Of a stretch of DNA of 39,747 nt, positions 30,405 to 37,052 are shown in pieces. The position numbers and the translations under genes were made by a program. Each line of letters begins with the position of its first letter. Within the stretch, counting starts at the first letter, position 1. This DNA comes from Planctomycetales bacterium (GTDB taxonomy: Bacteria > Planctomycetota > JAKEIC01), in assembly GCA_022614695.1 (NCBI GenBank), contig JAKEIC010000337.1:1-39747 (forward strand), in the 5' to 3' direction. The notes below the pieces were generated by a model that did no database searches, was not told the origin of the DNA, and saw only the letters and a program-made list of their open reading frames with translations.

Positions 30405-31106
30405 CTACCCGTGCGTCCCCGTCGGGGCGGATGCGACCAGGGACCCCTCGGCCCGCCGTACGCGCTCGAGGATCGTCTCCCGCGACTCCTGCCGGAGGAC
30501 CGCCTCCTTCGCCGCGGGGTCTCGAAGCACGTAGGCGAGCCGCGAGATCAGGTGGAGGTGCGCGCGCACGGTCGGCGAGACGAGCGTGAAGAGCGTGTGG
30601 ACGGGCTTCCGGTCCAGGGCGCCGAACTCGACGGGCTTCTCTAAGAAGCAGAGCGTCACCGCGGGTCTCGGCACGTGGAGCACGATGGGATTCCGGACGT
30701 GGGGGATGGCGATCCCGTCTCCCACGGCGGTCGAGCCGAGGGCCTCGCGGGCGAGGAGGACCCGGAGGAGGAACTCCCGGTCTACCTCCTCGGGGAGGCG
30801 CAGCTCGCGGACCACGGCTTTCAGGACGGTGTCCTTGTCCGTCCCGCCCACCCGGTATGCGATCCCGCCGGCCTCGAGCGCGGCGGCGAGGGTGGGGAGC
30901 GCCGAACCCGGAGTGTGAGGCTCCTCCACGATCTCGGGCGAGACGTTCAGCCGCTTGGCGGTCGCCCACTCGAGCAGCTCCGCCCTGTGGAAGCGGTACT
31001 GCTCGTTCACCTTGTAGGCCGGGAGAGCCCCCTGCTGGACCCAGCGGTAGATCGTCTTCTCGGAGACGTTCAGGATCCGGGCGGCGTCGCGGACACTCAG
31101 GTGCAC
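30405..31106 (-). CDS. Excisionase-type HTH plus PTS EIIA (fructose/Ntr type) regulator
   Basis: GTG 31106 gives 233 residues; the upstream TTG 31184 overlaps the -35 box and is excluded, TTG 31127 remains possible. Residues 1-50 are a MerR/excisionase helix-turn-helix (VRDAARILNVSEKTIYRWVQ, then GALPAYKVNEQYRFHRAELL). Residues about 65-220 are an EIIA type-2 domain (PtsN-like), with the phosphorylatable His136 in GDGIAIPHVRNP. EIIA-Ntr domains sense phosphotransfer from the nitrogen or sugar PTS. The DNA-binding end suggests that phosphorylation changes binding. It leads the hyf-like operon with 3 nt to hyfB, so it is probably its local regulator. Confidence 0.87.
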   Translation of the reverse strand: MHLSVRDAARILNVSEKTIYRWVQQGALPAYKVNEQYRFHRAELLEWATAKRLNVSPEIVEEPHTPGSALPTLAAALEAGGIAYRVGGTDKDTVLKAVVRELRLPEEVDREFLLRVLLAREALGSTAVGDGIAIPHVRNPIVLHVPRPAVTLCFLEKPVEFGALDRKPVHTLFTLVSPTVRAHLHLISRLAYVLRDPAAKEAVLRQESRETILERVRRAEGSLVASAPTGTHG

Positions 31107-31156
31107 AGAGTTCTCGGTGGAGGCCAAGCCTTCCCGAGCCCTGGACAGGCGCGGAC

Positions 31157-31184
31157 ATGCTAGGGGCGAGTCTCCCGATGTCAA
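31157..31184 (-). promoter_or_regulatory. Promoter of the regulator-hyf operon
   Basis: On the minus strand TTGACA (31179-31184, perfect), 16 nt, TAGCAT (31157-31162, 4/6). Transcription would start near 31150 and give a leader of about 44 nt to GTG 31106. This is the best -35/-10 pair in the window. It faces the yajC promoter 30 bp away. Confidence 0.65.
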
Positions 31185-31212
31185 GGAACAAGCGGTAGGT
31201 GGGGACCTCGGC

Positions 31213-31218
31213 TATAAT
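31213..31218 (+). promoter_or_regulatory. Perfect TATAAT -10 box of yajC (leaderless type)
   Basis: TATAAT followed by 9 nt and GTG 31228. No Shine-Dalgarno sequence lies between them, and the 17-nt-spaced -35 position (AAGCGG) is poor. Confidence 0.6.
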
Positions 31219-31227
31219 CCCGCCGCC

Positions 31228-31635
31228 GTGAGTCCCGCCTTTCCGCACGTCTTGCTCATGTCCGGCCCCGGCGGCGGCGACCCGTCGGGCGGGGGCGCCT
31301 TCATCGGGATGCTCCCGCCGCTCGTCCTCACGTTCGTCATCTTCTACTTCCTCCTGATCCGCCCGCAGCAGAGGAAGGAGCGAGACCGCCAGGCCCAGCT
31401 CGCCGCCCTCAAGAAGGGCGACCGCGTGGTCACGAGCGGCGGCATCGTCGGGACCGTGGCCGGGAACCGGGGAGACCAGATCCTCCTCCTCGTGGACGAG
31501 AGGAAGGACGTGCGGATGACGGTCCTCAGGAGCGCGGTCTCGACCATCCTCGGCGACAAGGACGGTGCGGAGGGCGGGAACGGGAAGGCGGATGAACCCG
31601 CCGAGCCGGCGCCCGTTGGCAAGGACAGGACATGA
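31228..31635 (+). CDS. yajC: Preprotein translocase accessory subunit YajC
   Basis: The 135-residue single-span protein associates with SecDF. After a Gly/Pro-rich N-terminus the TM segment MLPPLVLTFVIFYFLLIRPQ (near 31-50) is followed by the family hallmark QQRKERDRQAQLAALKKGDR and VVTSGGIVGTV (near 75-85). The soluble C-terminal domain (LLLVDERKDVRMTVLRSAVS) ends in an acidic tail. GTG 31228 is chosen because of the TATAAT 9 nt upstream; ATG 31258 would also retain the TM. Its stop overlaps the next gene start (ATGA). Confidence 0.93.
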   Translation: MSPAFPHVLLMSGPGGGDPSGGGAFIGMLPPLVLTFVIFYFLLIRPQQRKERDRQAQLAALKKGDRVVTSGGIVGTVAGNRGDQILLLVDERKDVRMTVLRSAVSTILGDKDGAEGGNGKADEPAEPAPVGKDRT

Positions 31636-32000
31636 GGCTCCGCGACACGATCCCGACCGTTTTCACGTCGGTCCTCGTTTGCGGACTGTCGTTCGTCCTC
31701 TCCCGCTCGCCCGCGGCCGCGGCGCAAGACGACGACCGCGAGACGACGAACGACTCCCCGACCTTCCCCTCGCCGGCTCGCGACTCCGGCGCCGGCGAAC
31801 CCGCAGTCCCGGTCCCCGAGGCCCCGGCGAGCTTCCGCTCCCTCACGACGGCTCTTCCGACGGGACCCGCCGCGGGATCCCCTTCGGCAGCGTCATGTCG
31901 CACGCTTTCCGCCAGGACCGCCCCGCGCCCCGCGGCGCGAGCCGTCCCGATCCTCCTCGCCGACCCGCAGCAGCCGGGCACCGGCGCCGCGCTGCGCTGA
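31632..32000 (+). CDS. Small secreted protein between yajC and secDF; candidate secretion monitor
   Basis: ATG 31632 overlaps the yajC stop (ATGA), with AAGGA upstream. The 122-residue product has a signal peptide or anchor (MRLRDTIPTVFTSVLVCGLS, then FVLSRSPAAAAQDD with an AxA site). The remainder is disordered: Pro, Ala, Ser and Asp/Glu-rich, with a basic stretch RTAPRPAARAVPILLADPQQ near the end and the C-terminus PGTGAALR. No enzymatic motif. It is followed by a hairpin and then secDF. This is the layout of nascent-chain arrest regulators (VemP upstream of secDF2; SecM upstream of secA; actinobacterial and rhizobial Apc/Apd peptides upstream of secDF or yidC). RAVP resembles but does not match the RAPP/RAPG arrest motif; the function is inference. 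Confidence 0.6.
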   Translation: MRLRDTIPTVFTSVLVCGLSFVLSRSPAAAAQDDDRETTNDSPTFPSPARDSGAGEPAVPVPEAPASFRSLTTALPTGPAAGSPSAASCRTLSARTAPRPAARAVPILLADPQQPGTGAALR

Positions 32001-32021
32001 GATCCCGTCCTCGACTCTGTT

Positions 32022-32044
32022 GACGGCGCCGCGGGGGCGCCGTC
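32022..32044 (+). promoter_or_regulatory. Hairpin in the secDF leader
   Basis: GACGGCGCC and GGCGCCGTC form a perfect 9-bp stem around the loop GCGGG, 22 nt after the stop of the small secreted protein. A second, imperfect GC stem (about 32053-32074) follows before the secDF Shine-Dalgarno AAGGAGAG. No T-run, so termination is not supported; ribosome-coupled control is possible. Confidence 0.5.
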
Positions 32045-32113
32045 GCCGCCGGGCCCGGGGTGCCCTCGGGCCGGGAACGGGACCAGGAGCGGGACAGAAC
32101 CCAAGGAGAGCCG

Positions 32114-35100
32114 ATGGCAGCGTCCAGTGCGACCGGATGGATCCTCGGAGCGACCGGGCTCCTCGTGGCGGGGTCGCTCTACCTCATGGCCCCGGGCGAC
32201 AAGCCGTTCGCGAAGAACCGGCGGATCGCGCTCGGGCTCGACCTCCAGGGAGGCGCGGAGCTCCTCTTCGAGCCCGACTACAGCACGGTCCCCGACCCGG
32301 AGGAGCGCCGGAGGCTCCAGTCGGACCCCGGCCACCTGGACCGCATCGTGCAGATCATCCAGAAGCGCGTGGACATATTCGGGCTGAAGGAGATCCCGGT
32401 CCGGAGGACCACCACGGAGCCCCCCCGGATCCGGGTGGAGCTGCCGGGCATGGACGAGACGGAGGCGAGGCGGGTCCGCGACCTCATCGGCTCCTCGGGC
32501 CGGCTCGAGCTGCGCATCGTGGCGGGGAACGACCTGAAGAAGAACTTCTCCTACCCGCAGGAGCCCCGGGACTACAAGTGGCTCCCGTTCCAGAAGCGGG
32601 GGGGCGGGGAGGGAAGCCACGAGCTGGTCCTCGTGAACGACCCGTGGGGGATCACGGGCGAGAGCATCAAGAGCTCGGAGGTCGGTCGCGGGAAGCTCGG
32701 GGCCTACATCGTCTCCTGCGTGACGAAGCGCCAGTGGGTGGACCGGTTCGAGGACATGACGGGCAAGCACATCGGCGAGCCCATGGCGATCATCCTGGAC
32801 GGGAAGGTCGTCTCCGCCCCGACGATCAAGGACAAGCTCGGCGAGCACTGGATGATCGAGGGCGGCGGGATGGCCGGCTTCAAGTTCGAGGAGGCGAAGG
32901 ACCTCGCGACCATCCTGAACACGGGCCAGATGCCGGTGGCGCTCCGGCTCGAGAGCGAGAACGTGATCGGCCCGGGGCTCGGGGAGGACTCGATCCGGGC
33001 CGGGACGCTCGCCGGGCTGATCGCGCTCGGGATCACCGTCGCGGGGATGCTCCTCTACTACCTCGGCCCCGGACTCCTCGCCGTTCTCGGCATGACGGCC
33101 AGCGTCTGCCTGATCCTCGGGGCGATGGCCTGGTTCGGGGCGACCCTCACTCTCCCCGGCTTCGCAGGGCTCATCCTCACGCTCGGGATGAGCGTGGACG
33201 CCAACATCCTGATCTACGAGCGCATTCGCGAGGAGCTGAAGGCGGGCCGCTCCGCCGTGGACGCGGCGCGCGAGGGTTTCGACCGCGCGACCGCCACGAT
33301 CCTGGACTCGAACCTGACCACCATCCTCACGGCGTTCATCCTCTACTTCGTGGGCGAGGGGCCCGTGCAGGGGTTCGCGATCACCCTCATGATCGGGATC
33401 TTCGCGAGCATGATGGTGGCGCTGCTCCCGACCCGCGTCCTCTTCCTCTGGCTCGTGGAGAAGCGGGTCTTCACGAAGATCCGGATGCTCGACCTGGTCG
33501 GGGTCCCGAGCCTCGGGTTCGTCCGCTGGTTCGGGGCGTGTCTCGCCGGGAGCTTTCTCTGCATCGCCGCGGGGCTCGCGCTCTTCGTCGCGCGCGCGGA
33601 ACGCAACCTCGGCCTCGACTTCCAGAGCGGCGTGCTCGTGCAGATCGAGACGCGGGCTCCCCTCGAGATCGCGGCCGTGCGGGAGAGGCTCACGTCGCAG
33701 GTCGTCGTGATCTCGGGCGAGAAGGTCTACCCCTACGCCGACGCCGAGGTCCAGTCGGTCTACCGGAACCTCGCCTCGGCCGGGGGCGCCTCGACCGAGT
33801 TCCAGGTGCGGACCTCGAACATCCCCGACCTCGAGGCGGTCCGCAGCGACCTGCAGGAGATCTTCAAGGCGGAGCTGACGCCGCCGGGCTTCGGCGACCC
33901 GGAGACGCGACCGGAGGGGTACCGCTGGACCCAGGTCTACGCGTTGAAGAGCCCCGTCTCCGTGCGCACATTCACCCGAGCGGTCGAGAAAATCGTCCAG
34001 AAGCACGACTGGAAGGGCGCCACCGTGGAGGTCCTTCGCGAGGACCAGGGGAAGGACAAGGTCCCGAGGGTCATGGCCTCGGTGCCCGTCACCCCCTTCG
34101 CGGTCGGGGAGAACGAGGCGGCGGTGAAGGCCCGGCTCGCGGAGCAGGCGGTGCGCGTGCAGGCCGAGCTCGAGGACGCCGGGCTCGAGCCGGCGAAGCC
34201 CGCCCTCGTCGCGGGCAGCGACGCGTTCCTCCTCACCGCGACGCTCCGGCAGCCGGTGAGCCTCCGAGAGCCCGTGGAGCCGGAGAAGATCGCCTCGGTC
34301 GCGAAGGAGGCCGTGGGGGAGCTGGGGCTGGGGCTCGGCTTCAAGGTGGACCGGATCGCGGTCGAGCGGGCGGCGGGAGAGCCGCCCGTCGGCCCGGCGA
34401 GGAACCTGGTGATCGTCCAGACGGGCCGCGAGATCGCCCCGGCGGAGGCCGAGGGCCAGGCCCTCGAGGCGTACCGCAAGGCGTTCCGGGAGAAGCTCGG
34501 CACGGCCGGGCTCGTCCTCTCGAACCCCTTCCCCCAGGCGACCAAGATCAGCCCGGTCGTGGCCTCGGAGCTGCGGAGGCGGGGGGCGTGGGCGCTGATC
34601 CTCTCGCTCCTGGCGATCATCGTCTACATCGCCGCGCGGTTCCGGGGGGGCGTCGCCCCGACGCCCGCGGAGCAGATGGGGGGGCTGCTCTCGCTCCTGC
34701 GCGACCTCGTCTTCCGGGCCCGGTTCGGGATCGCGGCCGTCGTCGCCATCGCCCACGACGTGCTCTTCTCGCTCGGGGCGTGCGCTCTCGTGGACGAGAT
34801 GGGCCTCCTCGAGGCGAAGATGGACCTCCCGATGCTCGCCGCCTTCCTCACGATCATCGGCTACTCGCTCAACGACAAGATCGTGGTCTTCGACCGGATC
34901 CGGGAGAACCTGAGGCTCCGGCCCGACCTCCCGCTCCGGCCGCTCATCGACCTCTCGGCGAACCAGACCCTCTCGCGGACGCTCCTCACGGGCGGCACGT
35001 CCCTCCTCGCGCTGCTCGCGCTCATCCTCGTCGGGCCGCAGGTGATCCGCGGGTTCTCCTTCGCGATGTTCGTGGGCGTGCTCGTCGGGACCTACTCCTC

Positions 35101-35191
35101 GATCTACGTCGCGAGCCCGATGCTGCTGCTCTGGGAGAGGAAAGAGGAGCCGAAGGAGGGCGCCCCCGCGCCGGCTCCGGCGAAGGCGTAG
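32114..35191 (+). CDS. secDF: Protein translocase SecDF fusion
   Basis: The 1025-residue protein joins SecD (about 1-470) and SecF (about 475-1025). It uses proton motive force to pull secreted proteins out of SecYEG. SecD: D-L-Q-G-G motif LALGLDLQGGAELLF-like near 42-54, then LDGKVVSAPTIKDKLGEHWM and TM region GMSVDANILIYERIREE with the proton-path Asp. SecF: LGLDFQSGVLVQIE near 500 and IGYSLNDKIVVFDRIRENLR with the matching Asp. The SecF periplasmic domain is unusually long (about 320 residues). ATG 32114 has AAGGAGAG 5 nt upstream. Ordinary fusions are 740-860 aa. Confidence 0.95.
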   Translation: MAASSATGWILGATGLLVAGSLYLMAPGDKPFAKNRRIALGLDLQGGAELLFEPDYSTVPDPEERRRLQSDPGHLDRIVQIIQKRVDIFGLKEIPVRRTTTEPPRIRVELPGMDETEARRVRDLIGSSGRLELRIVAGNDLKKNFSYPQEPRDYKWLPFQKRGGGEGSHELVLVNDPWGITGESIKSSEVGRGKLGAYIVSCVTKRQWVDRFEDMTGKHIGEPMAIILDGKVVSAPTIKDKLGEHWMIEGGGMAGFKFEEAKDLATILNTGQMPVALRLESENVIGPGLGEDSIRAGTLAGLIALGITVAGMLLYYLGPGLLAVLGMTASVCLILGAMAWFGATLTLPGFAGLILTLGMSVDANILIYERIREELKAGRSAVDAAREGFDRATATILDSNLTTILTAFILYFVGEGPVQGFAITLMIGIFASMMVALLPTRVLFLWLVEKRVFTKIRMLDLVGVPSLGFVRWFGACLAGSFLCIAAGLALFVARAERNLGLDFQSGVLVQIETRAPLEIAAVRERLTSQVVVISGEKVYPYADAEVQSVYRNLASAGGASTEFQVRTSNIPDLEAVRSDLQEIFKAELTPPGFGDPETRPEGYRWTQVYALKSPVSVRTFTRAVEKIVQKHDWKGATVEVLREDQGKDKVPRVMASVPVTPFAVGENEAAVKARLAEQAVRVQAELEDAGLEPAKPALVAGSDAFLLTATLRQPVSLREPVEPEKIASVAKEAVGELGLGLGFKVDRIAVERAAGEPPVGPARNLVIVQTGREIAPAEAEGQALEAYRKAFREKLGTAGLVLSNPFPQATKISPVVASELRRRGAWALILSLLAIIVYIAARFRGGVAPTPAEQMGGLLSLLRDLVFRARFGIAAVVAIAHDVLFSLGACALVDEMGLLEAKMDLPMLAAFLTIIGYSLNDKIVVFDRIRENLRLRPDLPLRPLIDLSANQTLSRTLLTGGTSLLALLALILVGPQVIRGFSFAMFVGVLVGTYSSIYVASPMLLLWERKEEPKEGAPAPAPAKA

Positions 35192-35209
35192 GCGGACCCG
35201 CACGAGTCT

Positions 35210-35320
35210 TTCACCACCGAGGCACCAACGGAGGGTGGGCATTCTCCCCCCCCTATCCAAGTTCCTTGCCTCCGTACTCGGGTGGTGTCCTTCCTGCCGC
35301 CTTGGGGCCTTGGTGGTGAA
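35210..35320. repeat. Inverted-repeat element in the secDF-plsY gap
   Basis: Left arm from 35210 (TTCACCACCGAGGCACCAAC...) pairs with the complement of the right arm ending 35320 (...GGCCTTGGTGGTGAA); about 24 nt per arm with a few mismatches. A second partial inverted copy of the left arm (CCTCCGTACTCGGGTGGTG) lies at about 35269-35287, so alternative folding is possible. The interior has no ORF. The arm is of the 'CACCACCRAGGCACCAAGG' type seen as dispersed palindromes in some uncultured bacterial genomes (recollection, not checked). Confidence 0.55.
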
Positions 35321-35338
35321 TCTCGGATCGGACCAGCC

Positions 35339-35366
35339 TTGAGCGCTCCCTCCCGGGTCGTAGAAT
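35339..35366 (+). promoter_or_regulatory. Candidate promoter of plsY-gpsA
   Basis: TTGAGC (35339-35344), 16 nt, TAGAAT (35361-35366, 5/6). The leader of about 14 nt contains CGGAG as Shine-Dalgarno before GTG 35387. Confidence 0.5.
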
Positions 35367-35386
35367 GACGGGGTCCGGAGACCCTC

Positions 35387-36034
35387 GTGTCCGACACCCT
35401 GATCTCCGTGCTCGCCGCGGGCGGCGCCTACCTGCTCGGGGCGATCCCCTTCGGGCTCCTCGTCGCCTGGCTCCTCTGCGGGGCGGACCTCCGCGAGAGC
35501 GGCTCGAGGAACGTGGGCGCGACGAACGCCGCCCGAGTGCTCTCCGGCGGGCGTCCCCTGGGCTGGCTCATCATCTTCCTCCTGGTCCTCGGACTCGACG
35601 CGTGCAAGGGGGCCGCGCCGGTGCTGTTCCTGAAGGAGGTCGCGGCGCCCTCCACCCCCACCGCGGCGGTCACGGCCGGGATCGGCGCGATCGTCGGCCA
35701 CCTCTTCCCGGTGTGGCTCAAGTTCCACGGCGGGAAGGGGGTCGCGGTCGCGGCGGGCGTGTTCCTCGTCCTCGACCCGACCTCGACGGCCGTGGCGGGC
35801 GGCGCCTGGCTCGGGGCGGTCCTCCTCACGCGCTTCGTCTCGGTCGCGTCGCTCTGCGCCACCGCCGTCTTCCCCGCGGTCCGGATCCTCCGCGACCCGG
35901 GTTGGGCCTTCGGACCGGGGACGCTCGCCACGATCGTCGGGCTCGGGGTCTGCGCGATCATCCTCTGGCGCCACCGGGCGAACATCGCCCGGCTCCGGCG
36001 GGGGACCGAGCCCCGCATTGGGACCGTTCCCTAG
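35387..36034 (+). CDS. plsY: Glycerol-3-phosphate acyltransferase PlsY
   Basis: The 215-residue integral membrane enzyme transfers an acyl group from acyl-phosphate to glycerol-3-phosphate, the first step in phospholipid synthesis. The three conserved cytoplasmic motifs are present: GSRNVGATNAARVLSGG (near 39-55), the central LDACKGAAPVL (near 70), and GHLFPVWLKFHGGKGVAVAA (near 105-124), plus the C-terminal WRHRANIARLRRGTEPRIG. About five transmembrane helices. The start GTG 35387 gives the typical N-terminal helix. The next gene, gpsA, makes its substrate. Confidence 0.95.
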   Translation: MSDTLISVLAAGGAYLLGAIPFGLLVAWLLCGADLRESGSRNVGATNAARVLSGGRPLGWLIIFLLVLGLDACKGAAPVLFLKEVAAPSTPTAAVTAGIGAIVGHLFPVWLKFHGGKGVAVAAGVFLVLDPTSTAVAGGAWLGAVLLTRFVSVASLCATAVFPAVRILRDPGWAFGPGTLATIVGLGVCAIILWRHRANIARLRRGTEPRIGTVP

Positions 36035-36039
36035 GGCTC

Positions 36040-37041
36040 GTGTCGGCCTTCGCCCGCGTCGGCGTGCTCGGGGACGGGGGCTGGGGGACGGCGGTGGCGC
36101 TCCTCGCGCACGCGCGCGGCCGGAGCGTCACGATCTGGGGGGCGTTCCCCGACTACGTCGAGGAGCAGCGGCGCACCCGGCAGAATCCGCGCTTCCTCCC
36201 GGGGATCGAGATCCCCGAGGGGATCGCCTACACCGCGGACGCGGCGGCGGTCGCGGACGCGGACCTCCTCGTCTCGGCCGTCCCCACCCCGTTCCTTCGC
36301 TCCGTCGCCCGGAAGATCGCGCCGCACCTGCGGCCGAAGCGGACGCCGGTCCTCTCGCTCACGAAGGGGCTCGAGCAGGAGACGCTGGCCCGACCGTCCG
36401 AGATCCTCCGCGCGGAGCTGGGCCGGCGGGTCCCGATCGCGGTGCTCTCCGGGCCCTCGCACGCGATCGAGGTGGCCCGGGGGCTCCCCACCACGGTCGC
36501 GGTCGCGTCGGCCTCGCGGGGGCTCGCGAGCCGGATCCAGCGCCTGCTCTCGGGGGACGCCTTCCGCGTCTACACCAACGCCGACCTCGCCGGCCTCGAG
36601 CTGGGCGGGGCGGTCAAGAACGTCATCGCGGTCGCGGCCGGGATCTGCGACGGGCTCGGGTACGGCGACAACACGAAGGCGGCGCTCATCACGCGCGGCC
36701 TGGTCGAGATCGCCGCGATCGGGCGCGCGCTCGGGGCCCGCCGGGAGACCTTCACGGGGCTCGCGGGCCTCGGCGACCTCGTGACGACCTGCACCTCGCG
36801 GCACGGCCGCAATCGGGCGATCGGCGAGGCGATCGGCGGGGGGAAGAGCCTCCCCGAGGTCCTCGCCGGGATGGCCCAGGTCCCCGAGGGGGCCTTCACT
36901 GTGAAGGCGGTGCGGGAGCTCGCGCGGCGCCGGCGGGTCCCGGCGCCGATCAGCGAGGAGGTCTACCGGGTCCTCTACGAGGGGAAGGACCCTCGCGCGG
37001 CCGTGCGCGACCTGATGACCCGTCCGCTGGGGCGGGAGTAG
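36040..37041 (+). CDS. gpsA: Glycerol-3-phosphate dehydrogenase [NAD(P)+]
   Basis: The 333-residue enzyme reduces dihydroxyacetone phosphate to sn-glycerol-3-phosphate. The Rossmann motif VLGDGGWGTAVALL (near 9-22) has Asp in place of the usual second Gly of GxGxxG (GDGGWG), a common variant in GpsA. Further motifs: SLTKGLEQET, VLSGPSHAIEVARGLPT, the catalytic Lys segment ELGGAVKNVIAVAAGICDGL (near 188-207), and GLAGLGDLVTTCTSRHGRNR (near 248-267). GTG 36040 lies 5 nt after the plsY stop; a weak AGGG serves as SD. Paired with plsY it is a two-gene lipid module. Confidence 0.95.
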   Translation: MSAFARVGVLGDGGWGTAVALLAHARGRSVTIWGAFPDYVEEQRRTRQNPRFLPGIEIPEGIAYTADAAAVADADLLVSAVPTPFLRSVARKIAPHLRPKRTPVLSLTKGLEQETLARPSEILRAELGRRVPIAVLSGPSHAIEVARGLPTTVAVASASRGLASRIQRLLSGDAFRVYTNADLAGLELGGAVKNVIAVAAGICDGLGYGDNTKAALITRGLVEIAAIGRALGARRETFTGLAGLGDLVTTCTSRHGRNRAIGEAIGGGKSLPEVLAGMAQVPEGAFTVKAVRELARRRRVPAPISEEVYRVLYEGKDPRAAVRDLMTRPLGRE

Positions 37042-37044
37042 TAT
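37039..37044 (+). promoter_or_regulatory. -10-like box before the RsbU-type phosphatase (leaderless type)
   Basis: TAGTAT (4/6), whose first three bases are the gpsA stop codon, followed by eight C residues and GTG 37053. No Shine-Dalgarno. Low confidence because the stop codon supplies half of the box. Confidence 0.35.
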
Positions 37045-37052
37045 CCCCCCCC

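Noticed and set aside
23904-31106. Calling the operon a hydrogen-evolving hydrogenase-4
   Set aside because: All four [NiFe] cysteines are missing from the large subunit and no maturation genes are near.
27502-31248. 1248-codon open frame on the minus strand
   Set aside because: Shadow of the hyfB-hyfC-regulator genes; Arg/Pro/Gly-rich with no domain. High GC removes stop codons in alternative frames.
31526-35974. 1482-codon open frame antisense to secDF
   Set aside because: Composition (Arg/Glu/His/Pro repeats) and the perfect SecDF sequence on the other strand show it to be a shadow.
36018-37052. 345-codon N-terminal extension of the RsbU-type protein
   Set aside because: This part is the shadow of gpsA in another frame; the true start is GTG 37053 after the gpsA stop.
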